Shown: positions 23,430-34,134 of the stretch, piece after piece | Numbering within the stretch: the first letter of the stretch is position 1 | How the letters are laid out: every line of letters starts with the position of its first letter | Source of the DNA: Ligula intestinalis | Lineage: Eukaryota > Platyhelminthes > Cestoda > Diphyllobothriidea > Diphyllobothriidae | Assembly: GCA_036362985.1 (NCBI GenBank) | Contig: JAYGXS010000003.1 | Coordinates: forward strand, 81,110,403 to 81,174,402 | Direction of reading: 5' to 3' | Length of the DNA: 64,000 bases | Notes under the pieces: model-generated | What the model was told of the DNA's origin: nothing | The model's input: only the letters and a program-made list of their open reading frames with translations | Databases searched by the model: none | Translations under genes and position numbers: made by a program

Positions 23430-23965
23430 GCAAAAGTAGCTCATGTTGTCCCCCTCATGTACCCCGGGTGCCAGCATTTTATCCTACGAAAACGATGGTT
23501 TTAAGGATTTAAGGTTGGGGAAATAGGATAGACAGAAAAGAAAATGTCAAGAAGTAAGTGTAAACTGAAAAAAATGTAGTCGAAATTGTTACCTGAGGCT
23601 GCTGGGTGTAAGTTGTTCCGCATGTAAATTGAAGGTGTGCGCAGCGTTTCACGCCACGGACCATATTAAGTTAATTTCAGAACGATAAGTTGTATCTCAG
23701 GTAAGTTTCAGTAGACTACTTTTTAAACACCAGTCCAATTTTTAGGGAGTTTCAAACCCACAGTTAGTTAATCGGGCTTGTCCGCAATAGTTTAAATGTG
23801 ATACAGATTAGGAAAATCTATAGATATAAATCAACAGCATTTCTAAATACAATTAAACTAAATGCATTTATTAGTCATTAAAAATATTCAACCACTGTTT
23901 TCGAACGACGAATTTCTGAGAGAAGGGATAGATGAGAGGGACCACATAATCTACTGTTGCCGTTG
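23430..23965 (+). repeat. Palindromic fold-back element, copy C
   Basis: The left part (GTAGCTCATG, then CCTACGAAAACGATGG) reappears as the reverse complement at the right end. A second, inner inverted pair around TTACCTGAG (23,590s) and CTCAGGTAA (23,690s) shows that most of the element folds on itself. Two further copies lie at 50,780-51,300 and 51,615-52,185. It has no coding capacity, so it is most likely a non-autonomous fold-back or MITE-type DNA element. Confidence 0.75.
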
Positions 23966-24043
23966 TTTTTATTTTGATGACACTTTACGGCGGCCTCTTC
24001 GCTGCCTAACCGAAGATGGTGTTTCTGCACTCACACTTTCCAT

Positions 24044-25431
24044 CGAACAAGGTACTTGCCTTTGCAGTGGAAGACGGCCAACATCGTACCGTTATATAAG
24101 GGAGATAGCAAGATATCTGCAAACAGCTTTCGGCCCATAAGCTTGACTTGCCTTTCCTGCAAAATGAGAGAGGTCCTTGTCAAGCAGGCCATACTAAGAT
24201 TTTGCAATGAAAGTGACGTCATACAAAATTTCCTACATGGCTTTCGGCGAGGGTGCTCTTGCCTTTCAAATTTACTGACTTCAATTTAGGCCTGGACAAG
24301 TGCTTTAGAAGAGGGCTTCGAAGTGGACGTTGTGTACATCGATTTCCGCAAAGCCTTTGACAGCGTGTCCCATCAACGCCTTTTACATTAACTGAGCGTT
24401 CTTGGCATCAAGGGGAAAATTTTGCACTGGATCAGGTCATTTTTAGTCGGTCGAAAACAACGCGTTTGCATCGGGGAGAATAAATCGAACTGAGTTGATG
24501 TAGTTTGTGGGGTTCATCAAGGCTCCGGTCTCGGTCCTCTACTCTTCACTCTCTATGTAAATGACAGCCTTCAAGAACTGGACTGCGGTAAAATCAGGTT
24601 TGCCGATAACGCTAAGCTCTGGCAGGTCATTAAGCGCCCAAGTGACCGAGATGCTCTACAAAATAATCTTTGCAAACTGCAGACGTGGTCCGAGAGGTGG
24701 CTGCTGGATTTCACTGTGCAAAAGTGTGCCGTTCTCCACCTGCTTCCAACAAACTATCCTATCCCCCAGAGCAGCAGGACATATCACCTGAAAAACATCC
24801 GAATACCCGTAGCATCTACGCAAAAATACCTCGGCATTTGGATACAGAGTAATCTGAAGCCCTCATCAGAATCTGTCAAAGCTGCAAATAAAGCCACGGG
24901 AGTGTTGCACGCTATCAAAAGGCGTTTCTTGCCTTCGATGTAGATCTGTTTGGCAAAGTGTACGGCACATTTGTTCGACCACACCTAGAATATGGCATAC
25001 AGGCGTGGCGGCCATGGCTAGCAAAGGACACATCATGTTTGGAGAAAGTGCAGCGTCGAACAACAAAGCTAGTAAGAGGTCTAATGAACCACAATTACAT
25101 TGATAGACGGGCATGCCTAAATTTATTCCCTCTGCATTACAGGCAACAAAGAGGGGATCTTAATCTAGTTTACAAGATAATAAACGGTATTGAGAAAGGA
25201 TTATATTTTGAAGACATGTTTCAGTGGTACCTGTCGCCTCATCTCCGTGGGCACACAATGAAGTTGCGCACGAAAATGTCCGAGCTAAGCCTCCGCTCTG
25301 AATTCTTCATGCAACGTGTCATACAACAGTGGAACAACCTTCCACAGTCAGTCATGGAGGCCGCTTCCCTTCAGATGTACAAACAACGCTTGGATAATTA
25401 CATGCATCCCCTCTCCTCTCTCCAAGTCTGA
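24044..25431 (+). pseudogene. CR1-like LINE reverse transcriptase
   Basis: One frame carries WKTANIVPLYKGD and SFRPISLTCL, then motif A (VVYIDFRKAFDSVSHQRLL, near 24,335-24,385). Next come GVHQGSGLGPLLFTLYVND (near 24,510-24,565) and motif C, FADNAKLWQ, where the expected FADD has lost its second Asp. Stops interrupt this frame at 24,287-24,289, 24,389-24,391 and 24,491-24,493. A single-base frameshift near 24,930 moves the rest to a second frame. There the C-terminal region is well kept: YGTFVRPHLEYGIQAWRPWL, later LNLFPLHYRQQRGDL, ending LDNYMHPLSSLQV at 25,431. The RPHLEY.IQAW and YRQ.RGDL blocks are typical of CR1 and Perere-3-like LINEs in flatworms. The copy is inactive. Confidence 0.92.
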
Positions 25432-25530
25432 ACCCTAAAAACCAGACATATATTGTAAAAAACAATGCTACTCTCCTCCCTCCAAGTCTGATTTCTAAAA
25501 ACCAGGCATATATTGTACAAAAACAATGTA
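25411..25530 (+). repeat. 60-bp tandem repeat at the LINE 3' end
   Basis: Two adjacent 60-bp units begin CTCTCCTCTCTCCAAGTCTG at 25,411 and 25,471. The first overlaps the last codons and stop of the LINE frame. CR1-clade elements usually end in short tandem repeats rather than poly(A), but this unit is longer than usual. Confidence 0.85.
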
Positions 25531-25539
25531 ACTCACTGT

Positions 25540-25850
25540 TTGCCAATACTATGTTAGGAGTGGTAAATTTTTATAGGTGCTTGTGCACGTGCTAAATAGG
25601 GTTTTGAAAGGCATTGCCGATTATCCTCACAAAATAAACTGAACTAAAAACTGAACACAAAAATTTAGCCCAGCGTAATCCATCTTCGGGCTTTCCGAAT
25701 TAGGTCTTTCTTTTCCACTGTAGGCTTTCGTGACTGGAAGTGTGTAGTTTACAGCGCCATCATTCAGATCTACCGCAAATATTATTCAAGAAAATAACTG
25801 TAACTTGATAGTGCAGAAACACGGCTGGACAGAATAATATAAATCAACTT
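25540..25850. other. Probable intron sequence beside FN3 exon
   Basis: Apart from the splice donor at 25,852-25,847 I see nothing specific. Confidence 0.4.
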
Positions 25851-25852
25851 AC

Positions 25853-26158
25853 GAATATTGTCAATTTGGGTTGATGTATAGGAGGTATCCGTCACATTAC
25901 GGCGTACTGCATGCGTCTGAGGTGTTCTCTCGGCATGTCCACCACCGCCACTATTCACAGCCTCTTCCTGCAGCAGTTCAGGCGGCCCAATCAGCCGGTA
26001 AGAGACCTGATAGCCTTTGAGCTCACCGTAGGTATCCGCAGGCGGGTTCCACTTAAGTTCTAGCACAATATAATCGGACTGGGGACCATCCACCTGGCCG
26101 GAGGTGGCGCTCTCCCGACGCATTTGAATCACCCGCAGATTCTGGGGCGCCGACGGCA
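25853..26158 (-). CDS. Internal exon encoding most of an FN3 domain
   Basis: The exon is 306 bp. On the minus strand it is preceded by a strong acceptor (pyrimidine-rich tract ending TTTTCAG at 26,165-26,159) and followed by the donor GTAAGT (25,852-25,847). Both junctions are phase 1, so the exon can be added or skipped in frame. It encodes about 102 residues beginning VPSAPQNLRV, with the FN3 signature LELKWNPP and GELKGYQVSYRL, and ends at TSTQIDNI. That is where FN3 strand E meets the EF loop, so the last strands (F and G) must be in the next exon at lower coordinates, which I could not find. A Gly-rich and polar insert lies in the C'-E region. FN3 repeats build the ectodomains of adhesion receptors. 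A LAR-type receptor tyrosine phosphatase is one candidate, but Dscam, sidekick and similar proteins are not excluded. Confidence 0.8.
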
Positions 26159-26174
26159 CTGAAAAGCACAAGGA

Positions 26175-28560
26175 GGGATCATCGTGACAGGGATTGGTGT
26201 TGAGCGCAAAGAAAGGATGCGTCTGGATTCCACCATCGCCTTCGCGAAGGGTTTTTACGGCATCTGCTGTTGTTGCTACCACCGTGCAGCGAACAGAAAG
26301 GAGAAGAAGGAGGCGGGAGATAATTTGAAGAAACAGAAATCGACTAATGTGAGACGCCATTGAGGGACCACTGGAGTAGGTAACTGGCGGACTGATGAGA
26401 TCCTAGTAAATCATAAGTTCCCCGCTGAGTGTTATCGCTGCGTAGACAAAGCGGGTGATGGGATTACAAATTGGTCAGGGCTCGTCCACCAATGGGATTT
26501 GCGCACCAATAAGAAAGCGGATACTAAATTCTGGACTAACTTCATCGCCCAGCCCTGCACTGCACGTGTTCGCGTGCGTACGTATGCGCACTTATGCGCG
26601 GGCATTCGAGGGGATAAAAGCATTGCTCCTTCAACAAAACAAAGGTAAAAACATGCTTTTTATGTTATATGTTAATGGAAGTCACTTTCCCTGATACAAT
26701 TACGATTTCGCGTCTAAGACAAAGAGATGCAGTGTCTGAGATTGTGAAAGTGTACAGATTAGGTGATGCAGAAATTAAATCTTTCAAAATTATCCTTCAA
26801 AAAGGGTATCCATGAAACATTTCGCGCTGGTGCATAAAACGACAAGAAGACACTGATAAAGTTATTTCACCCAATGACTCAAAAAACCTTCCCGTACCTG
26901 TGAAAATGCATTCGAGGTTGTCAATAGACAACTGAGGGAACATCAAATACAAGTTGCACACTATCCCGCAGCTGCTAAGGATGGAGTCTGCTACCTTGAC
27001 AGAAACAGTTTTTTTCAACATCTCCTGTGCCAGTTGTGATGTCATTTATTGTAGACGAGTTAAAAAACCTCTCTCAGTGGTCAGGAAACAAAACACATAT
27101 ACCAGATGGCCATTCACACATTGGAAACGGGACAAAAATTCACATGTAAGTACACACGGACACTCAACATTTGCTCAATAAGAAAGGGCCGCAAACTACT
27201 GGAAGCAATGCAATCAAATGAGACAGAAATCCATCGATATATTGACCTAGATGCCAGCTATATATTTTTTAAAGACAACTCTAAGCACACACACACTGAC
27301 AATCACAGGTGGATAAGAAAATACACGTAGCATACACATTTTCAAATGTCGTCCACAGTTGTACTCCTTTATTAAACACGGTTAAGAAGCTGATGCTTCT
27401 TGCAAGATTTCCATAGTTTTACGGCAAGCTAAGGGACCAGTCTCAAAAATACTCATATTCAACTTTACATTTTTTCCCAAAGACTTTTGGGATGACCGTA
27501 GTGCACTATATTTCAAACATATATGCATATACTGGGGCCATGTTTTGCCAATCACTTTCTTCTGACGTTGCAATAAAAATAACTTTGCGCGGACGACTCC
27601 AGGTATACTGTTATAAAAAATTCCGGAAACTAATGGGTGCATTAGTCTTACAGAGATTTTTTGTTCCACGTACTTACGCTCGGGGCTGTAGGAAATTCCT
27701 CAATGAGTCATCAGTGATAAGCTTAACAGTAGGAACATCTGCCTTACCACCTACAATCTTAGGTAGCTTAACAAACCGATTTTCTAATGTAAAGACCAAT
27801 TTGGGATGCACGCACAAGCAGCGGAAACAAACGTTGATGCTTCGGAGTGCCTGAGTACGTGCGAGAATTGAACAACGATTCCCGCGCGAGTGTCATGTTT
27901 CAACGAATTGCTGACATCACACAATTGCATTTATCGATAAATATCCTTACTCAACTCTGAAGTGTAGATGTTAATCTTGGAATCAGCACAGAAAGTTAAA
28001 ATGCGTATTTGAGCGGAAGCACATGGGTCGTCGCGACATAACTGCGTAGTATTCATCGTCTACCGGGTGGCGAGCAGACACATCTTAATGCCGAAAAAAT
28101 TATCATACTCACAGCGCAGATACTGGGTGAAAACCCAGACACTATTCGCACTTTGAAGTGGTTGTGAGAGACCGCTGCGAATGACACCCCCTGAAGGCAA
28201 GTCTGCGAGGTCCTTCACGTGTAGTCTAGCAAAAAGCCGTTCGTTTTTTTTTTCAATGTTAAGCTTCGTAATTAAAACACAATAAAAGTTATGAATTAGA
28301 ATTACATTTGCGAAAATTCCCATTAAAAATTTCAGGAGATGAAATGGCAAACATATGTTTGTTTTCGATATTTCCTATCAGGCCTTTACATAAAATGGCA
28401 CAAATGACGCAGTAAATTTCTTGACACAGCAGCTCAGTTGGGACAAAAAACTTTTTTGACCTTAACCCATAACTCAAGAAAACCAAACGACATGGCAATA
28501 GTAGCGAAAATTCAATTCCCAGGTGGTAAATCAGAAGGAGAAAGGGCGTTCATTGGAGCC
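26175..28560. other. No recognised features
   Basis: The sequence just upstream of the FN3 acceptor is open and hydrophobic on the minus strand, but it is best read as intron. The rest holds no recognised motif. Confidence 0.4.
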
Positions 28561-28564
28561 AGAA

Positions 28565-28640
28565 TATTCTCTCTCTGAAGATGGACAGACGACATAACTA
28601 TCCGAAACGTCAGATAACAAATAAACCTTTCTCCTTCCAA
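28565..28640 (+). ncRNA. Hammerhead-like motif, variant with long stem II (H13)
   Basis: CTGAAGA (28,575-28,581) fits CUGANGA. A 22-nt segment follows that can fold as GGACAG with CTATCC (one mismatch), then GAAAC (28,604-28,608), GTC and AGATAA, with AAATAAA downstream. Stem I pairs AGA with TCT before the core. Confidence 0.5.
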
Positions 28641-28889
28641 AATGATGTGGGAAAAGTACGCCTACGCGAAGGCTTGATTAGGTAAATGTGACTTGCATTA
28701 CCACCTTAACTGGATCTCGGAATAGCAACATTGCGTCCACTGAGAAGTTTTGCTATCAATTTAACGAAGGATAAATAGTTCCGTACCTTTATCTTAACAC
28801 CAACCATAAGATAAAACTAAACTTTAGCCTTTAGCTTGTACCCAGTCCTACCATTAACCCCAAAATCTAAAGATTACCAGGAGCTGAAT

Positions 28890-29045
28890 CTACAGTAGGC
28901 ATCAGAATTCTTGCAAATTGGAGATATATGCGAATGTTTGATACTCTTTTGCTAATCGGCATTGACTCAGGTGATGAGACTGATTATCGTGTATTCTATT
29001 TTGAAGTTATTTCACTCATGATAAGATGCGAGTTTTTAAGGAGCT
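28890..29045 (+). repeat. Inverted duplication, left arm
   Basis: It matches the reverse complement of 29,575-29,730, with shared runs such as CTAATCGGCATTGACTCAGG and TGATTATCGTGTA. Both arms stay open in the same frame (IGIDSG..TDYRV.Y.EV), which suggests a formerly coding repeat. No family was recognised. Confidence 0.7.
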
Positions 29046-29574
29046 TAGTTCTTATCACTAAGGGAACGTATGTACTGGTAAAAGTATAATAAAAGAAAAT
29101 TTATCTTTAGTTTTTAAAAAAAGATCTTAAATTGCTCAATAATTTTGAAACCTACCGACTGCGACATTCGAATTTAAGTTTACAAACTGCGGTCTGGGAA
29201 CATTCTGTTTTCGCCTACAGTTTGAGGAAGAAGTCAGATATTCCTCATTAAATGTTGAAATAGCTGTGAAGTGTGCTTTATACAGGCAACATTATTAAAT
29301 TGGCGGATACGATGTTTTATGAATAAAAACTTTCAAATTGTAAAAAACCTCATAATTAGACATCTTTCTAAAACAGAAGGATATCCTATCTTTAAGTTTA
29401 AAATTTAAAGAAGGAGTTATTTGCTGCCAAATGTGTACATGAAATACTTCTTTCTCGTGCATGTTTTCCATACGATATATTTGAATTTATAGACAGTCAA
29501 AATCAATGATCAAAAGGCATATCTTTTAAGTAGTTACTTTTTAAAGTACATCCATTTTACTTGTGGTCAAAATG

Positions 29575-29730
29575 AAGATCGCTAAAAAGCCGGCATCCTA
29601 CCATGACTGAACTAACTTCGGAATAGGCTACACGATAATCAGTATCACAACCTGAGTCAATGCCGATTAGTGAAAGATTATGAATCTGCATGTTGCACGA
29701 ATTCTGGCGCATACTGTAAACACTCAAAGA
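29575..29730 (-). repeat. Inverted duplication, right arm
   Basis: This is the partner of 28,890-29,045. On the minus strand it is part of an 89-codon open frame (29,826-29,557) that contains LIGIDSGCDTDYRVAYSEV. About 530 bp of AT-rich sequence separates the arms. Confidence 0.7.
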
Positions 29731-29734
29731 AACC

Positions 29735-32700
29735 CTCACCCTAACGACATCGCCGACCTCATCTCTTACCTCAAACCCGGCCTGCCATAATGTATTTTTC
29801 CTCCCTTTTTCGTTCTTCAAGGCCAACGGCCCCCAATGTCACCCAGCTTTGCATGCGGTTGTTCCAATTCGCTCACCTTAAATTGTTTGATCATACTGTC
29901 GACCCCTCACTTTGTTCGTCGTCTGGGTGAGAGTTGTAGCCGAGCTCCAGTACTCTTGCGTCCTTTTTCAAGGTCAGCTGCCTCAAGGTCATCCAGTACC
30001 TCAGACAGCACAAACACCAATTCTTACGTTAATCCTTAACCTCAAGGCCCGGAAGTTGGCACAACGCCGCATGCATTGTGGGTTGTTCCTGTTCGCATGC
30101 TCTGTTTAGACGGTCATAGAAGTCATTCGTCACCTAACCTTCAATTAAGTAATCATCTATTACTTCCTTTGACACAATTAGGAAGGTAATTGTTAGGCTT
30201 AATGGAATCCGGAAACTATGCAACAAAAACCACGTCAACTGATTTATTCGGATCGTCCAAAACCCCTTTTAGTGATAAAAATATTGCATAATTAAACATA
30301 CGGATTGTATAAGCACTAGCTAAATGGCCAAACGCATTTCGCACCTGCGATGTTTTTGACTCATCCGCGGGTTCCTCAGTGCTTTCCGTGTGCCCGCTGG
30401 TACATTCTCTACACGTTAAACCTACACTCGTACATACTGACCACTACAGCAATATCAAAATTTCTGCATGGTTTTCATGCTTATAAATTTTAATATATTT
30501 AGTAGAAGCAACACGTGCGATCAATGTTTCTTATGTTCATCTTGTCTCTTCATTTATAAGTGCTGCTTATACATTATACAACCTAGCCAAACTCCATTGC
30601 AAACTGTTGCAAACACTACGTGAGGCTTTCCTCGTAGTCCTAAGATGTGTGTAATTTTCCTCTCAGCGAATATACAGCAGGCAGTTTGAAAGCCTAAATG
30701 CAAGCCTAACTGCGGATCAGTTACCAAATCATTAGTCCTTCAGAAAAGTCTTTCAAAATCGAAAGATGCCCTTTATTTAAACATAAATTGTGAAATGTCA
30801 ATGATTTTCTACATAACGAGTATAAAAGCAATATATTTGTGCATCTTTAATGTAAAATATCTTTGAATTTAAAAGGTCCTCGAAATTCAATGAGTGCCAT
30901 TCTTACCGCCGGATTAATCGTATTTTAGGGAGTGCTTTTATTGAAGGCAGTCTAGTAGGTACTCGTTGAAACTCTAGTATTCTGGCGTGAATAAAACATG
31001 CTGGAGTTACGCTGTATGCTACTGAATATTAGAACTCGACTTCAGTGGGTAAAACACCTTATGTGATAGAGGATCTACTGTATTGCAGACTTTCAGAGTT
31101 TTAGCTTTTAAATCTTCTCAGACATGAGTGACATGGGTTGAGGTAATTCCTTCAAGGCAGGTCTCCGCAGCCTCCGGCTTACAATTTGTATGAAACTTCG
31201 AAAATAAATACATAAGCAGCAGCAAACTAATCGCGCAATAGGCATAAGCTTCTAACTGTCAGTCATGTGTATGGTAGGGCTGAATGCTGGCAACACAAGT
31301 ACACAGTAACTGCTCCCCCCGAGGCGCGTTTCTGCTCCTGCATAAGTGCGGTGGTGAGAGCTTTCACGTGAGTAAGTTCTCCGCCTTTCACTTAAAAAAT
31401 GCAAATTTAACTTTGAATTTACTTTTACAAGCTGCCAAAAGGCTTTTTTAATCGATATTTTTCAAAGTACGTTTAAGTTTTCTGTGCGCAGTGTAACTGC
31501 CAACTGCTGCATGCAAAATTCATCACAAAGTTGGACATGGTAATTTAGCATATGTTCGGTCACTTTATTTTTATGCCCAGAGAACGCTTTTTTGTTACGA
31601 AAACTGCCCTTTTACTTAAGTTTATTAAAGGAAATGGACATTTATTTTGCTTACTTTGGAAGTTGCTTAATATCGACACAATTGCCTATGCTAATGAGTA
31701 CGAAATAAGCAGACCTTTTAACCGTATGCATTAGGCCATAGGAAAAACCCCAACATAAGTTAGAAAGATTAAAATATATCCATTGCAGAACCGAAACTTT
31801 AAGTCTGAATTGTCTTAAATGTAAGCGAAGCCAATTTTAATTAATCCCGTTTGATTTCAGAAACAAGGAACAATTTCAGTTTCAAGAAAATTATTTTTGC
31901 TAAAATTTGAAGTTTTCTGCTACAAAATACAGTAAGAAAAACGTTGTGATTGCATCTTGTGCTACTCCATCGAATAATTGGGATGTAGCCAAAACTACCC
32001 AAAAGTGCCTACATCCAAAGCATGTAGACATAGGCTTTTTCGAAATATAATTTCCGTTTATGCGTACTTTAGAAACGGAACACGCAGAAGCTTGATAATT
32101 ATTGCAGTATTTCATTAGAAATTCAGCGAATCCTTTTTGCATTCACCGGTTTGGCTCAGAGCCTGGACCTAAACCACTATGGTGAAAAATAGTCTAGTTT
32201 AACGAAAGAAACATGAGTTCTTTCATTTTTAGTCAAACCAAACCATTTACCTTTCGATAATTTAAAAAATGTCAAAATCTCTATTTTTGCTTGACACTAC
32301 CTTGGAAAAAGGTAATGTGTACAGAAATTTGGCAGCTGTGTATCTAATTTAAGTGCTTTTAAAGATGTAACATATGATACAAAGCTTTATATTAATATTA
32401 GGAATACCAATATCAGTATTCAGTTACGGACGTAATTTTTGCTCGACAATGCGGTTTGCTGTTTTAAGGTATTTCTAAATAAGGCCCGCATCGCCATTTT
32501 CAAAAGAAAAAATGTCCAAAGACTCATTTTGTCGGTAATTGCTTTAAAAAAATACCATTTATTAAAGGTCCTGATAGAAACCTAAAATATAATCTGTTTT
32601 ACCGGATGAAAGTTCGATAGCACTGAACACGCTCGTATATCTTTTAGCATTTAAAAGTTCATCTGTCAGTAATTTAAATTAAAAAAGCGGCAATATGTGT

Positions 32701-33555
32701 AAAATATGTTGACTAACGAAATGTTATCTTCAAAACGAAATCGATGGGGTCATAAATTAGCCTACGAAAAGGTTTCACTTTGTTGATCTAAGTTAAAGCG
32801 ATTTTTACGCCTGAGAAACCTCGGGTTTATAAAGAAACTTTTATTTTTTCTTAAGAAACTTATTAATACATTTTAAAATATTTTTTGAAGTAGCAAATTT
32901 GCCTAAAAATTGTTCATAATTATTTCTAAGTTTTTTTAAATGCGTTCATGTGGATTTGCGAGTAATGATCAATGTTTGCGAACTTCGGCATTTTTTATGC
33001 AGCCCTCGCTGGCAGGGGGAACGGGACTGAAAACTTATCCTCCAATGGATAATGTGGTATTTTGATGTGATATAGTTACACTCGGGCCAAACAAGAGTCC
33101 GAAGTAAATAAACAATTATTCTGAAATGATCTTTTGATGTTTTTCACGTTTTTGTGCAAACCTGGACAGGTTTCCTGAGAAGGCGTGAGACATAGGACGT
33201 TAAATCACGTCGTTTCCCAGATGCATCCCGTTTTCTCTGTCACTTGCAGCCGTTGACTTCCAACTAAATGCAGCTATTTGAATCTGTGAAAGCCAAAGTA
33301 GGAAGCAAGTTCTCAACCGAACACACAGAGACAGACGTGGGAACGCCATTTTCGAAAGCACTGTGAGACCCCGAGTTATGGGCTGTTCGTCGTACTCATC
33401 GCAGCTTTGACGCGGTTGCCCACTGAGCTAAGGTCTTAAATTATCGCCACGAGGAAGAATGTGTTGGAGAGAATTCCGTTTGCACTCACATTTGGCACTG
33501 AAGATCCGCCTATTGGCATGAATATGCGATTATTAGGAAGCAGTGCAGAAGTGAA
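29735..33555. other. AT-rich stretch without recognised features
   Basis: Nothing was supported on either strand beyond short chance frames. Confidence 0.35.
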
Positions 33556-33560
33556 AGATA

Positions 33561-33625
33561 CGATCGCTGGAACAAGAATTTTATTCGTCTGAAGTTTCGG
33601 ATTCTGTCGAGAACCCTTTCGCACT
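33561..33625 (-). repeat. Truncated hammerhead-like motif (H10)
   Basis: The minus strand reads CGACAGAATCCGAAAC, TTC and then AGACGAATAAAA. The CTGATGA half and the 5' side of stem II are missing, as in the copy at 44,494. It lies on the strand opposite to the adjacent PLE endonuclease fragment. Confidence 0.5.
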
Positions 33626-33719
33626 CTACTTTCAGTTGCTTTTGCGCACAGGCCAGAAGCTACCATGAGGCGCCGGGTCATAAGACTGAAAGATCTACTA
33701 CCACAGCAGGAAATGGCTA

Positions 33720-34130
33720 TATTCGTTTACCAGATCTCGTGCAGTTGTGCAGTTCTTCGAGCGGCGAAGCCAAGAGAGTACTTCGGACGAGAATAAACAA
33801 GCGAGCAGCTGCGGTCAGGAGGAAAAACGCTACCACTCACGTTGCAACTCACTCGATGCACCCGTCCAGATTTTGAAGTTTAACCAAGCCAAAATCCTCG
33901 TAAGAGGTGGCAACCGAGTGAGCCGCGGACTGCTTGGCTCGTGGTTCTCAGGACCATCGTCAATGTACAAGCGCACTGACTTACCATTCCCATGCTCCGT
34001 ACTGAGACACTGTCTGAGCAGGAGAATCAGTCACATGGGATGGGGTGGGCCAACTCTGACGACGGCGAACATAATTGCCAAGGACTTATCAAATCCACAT
34101 CCAACGTGGCAATTGATGTCTCGTAAGTGA
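33720..34130 (+). pseudogene. Penelope-like GIY-YIG endonuclease fragment (copy 6)
   Basis: One frame gives GEAKRVLRTRINKRAAAVRR and THVATHS, the middle of the endonuclease. A frameshift near 33,873 moves to the frame with KFNQAKILVRGGNRVSRGLL and GSWFSGPSSMYKRTDLPFP, the conserved C-terminal half. RT sequence is absent. The wording NRVSR.LL..WF.GP.S is shared with copies 3, 7 and 9. It is a short broken 3' fragment. Confidence 0.78.
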
Positions 34131-34134
34131 GCTG

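Larger units (their letters stand above)
24000..25535 (+). mobile_element. CR1-clade non-LTR retrotransposon (5' truncated)
   Basis: The element contains the RT and C-terminal region of a CR1-like LINE and a short 3' tail with a tandem repeat. It starts mid-protein next to a fold-back element. 5' truncation is normal for target-primed insertion. Confidence 0.88.

Noticed and set aside
23862..24140. Open frame spanning the fold-back element and LINE start
   Set aside because: It crosses the boundary of two unrelated repeats and reads the LINE in the wrong frame.
26166..26360. Signal-peptide-like N-terminus (MASHISRFLFLQ and a Leu run) fused to the FN3 exon
   Set aside because: A strong acceptor with a pyrimidine tract (TTTTCAG) separates it from the FN3 sequence, and the other FN3 exon lies far upstream on the same strand, so this stretch is best read as intron that happens to be open.
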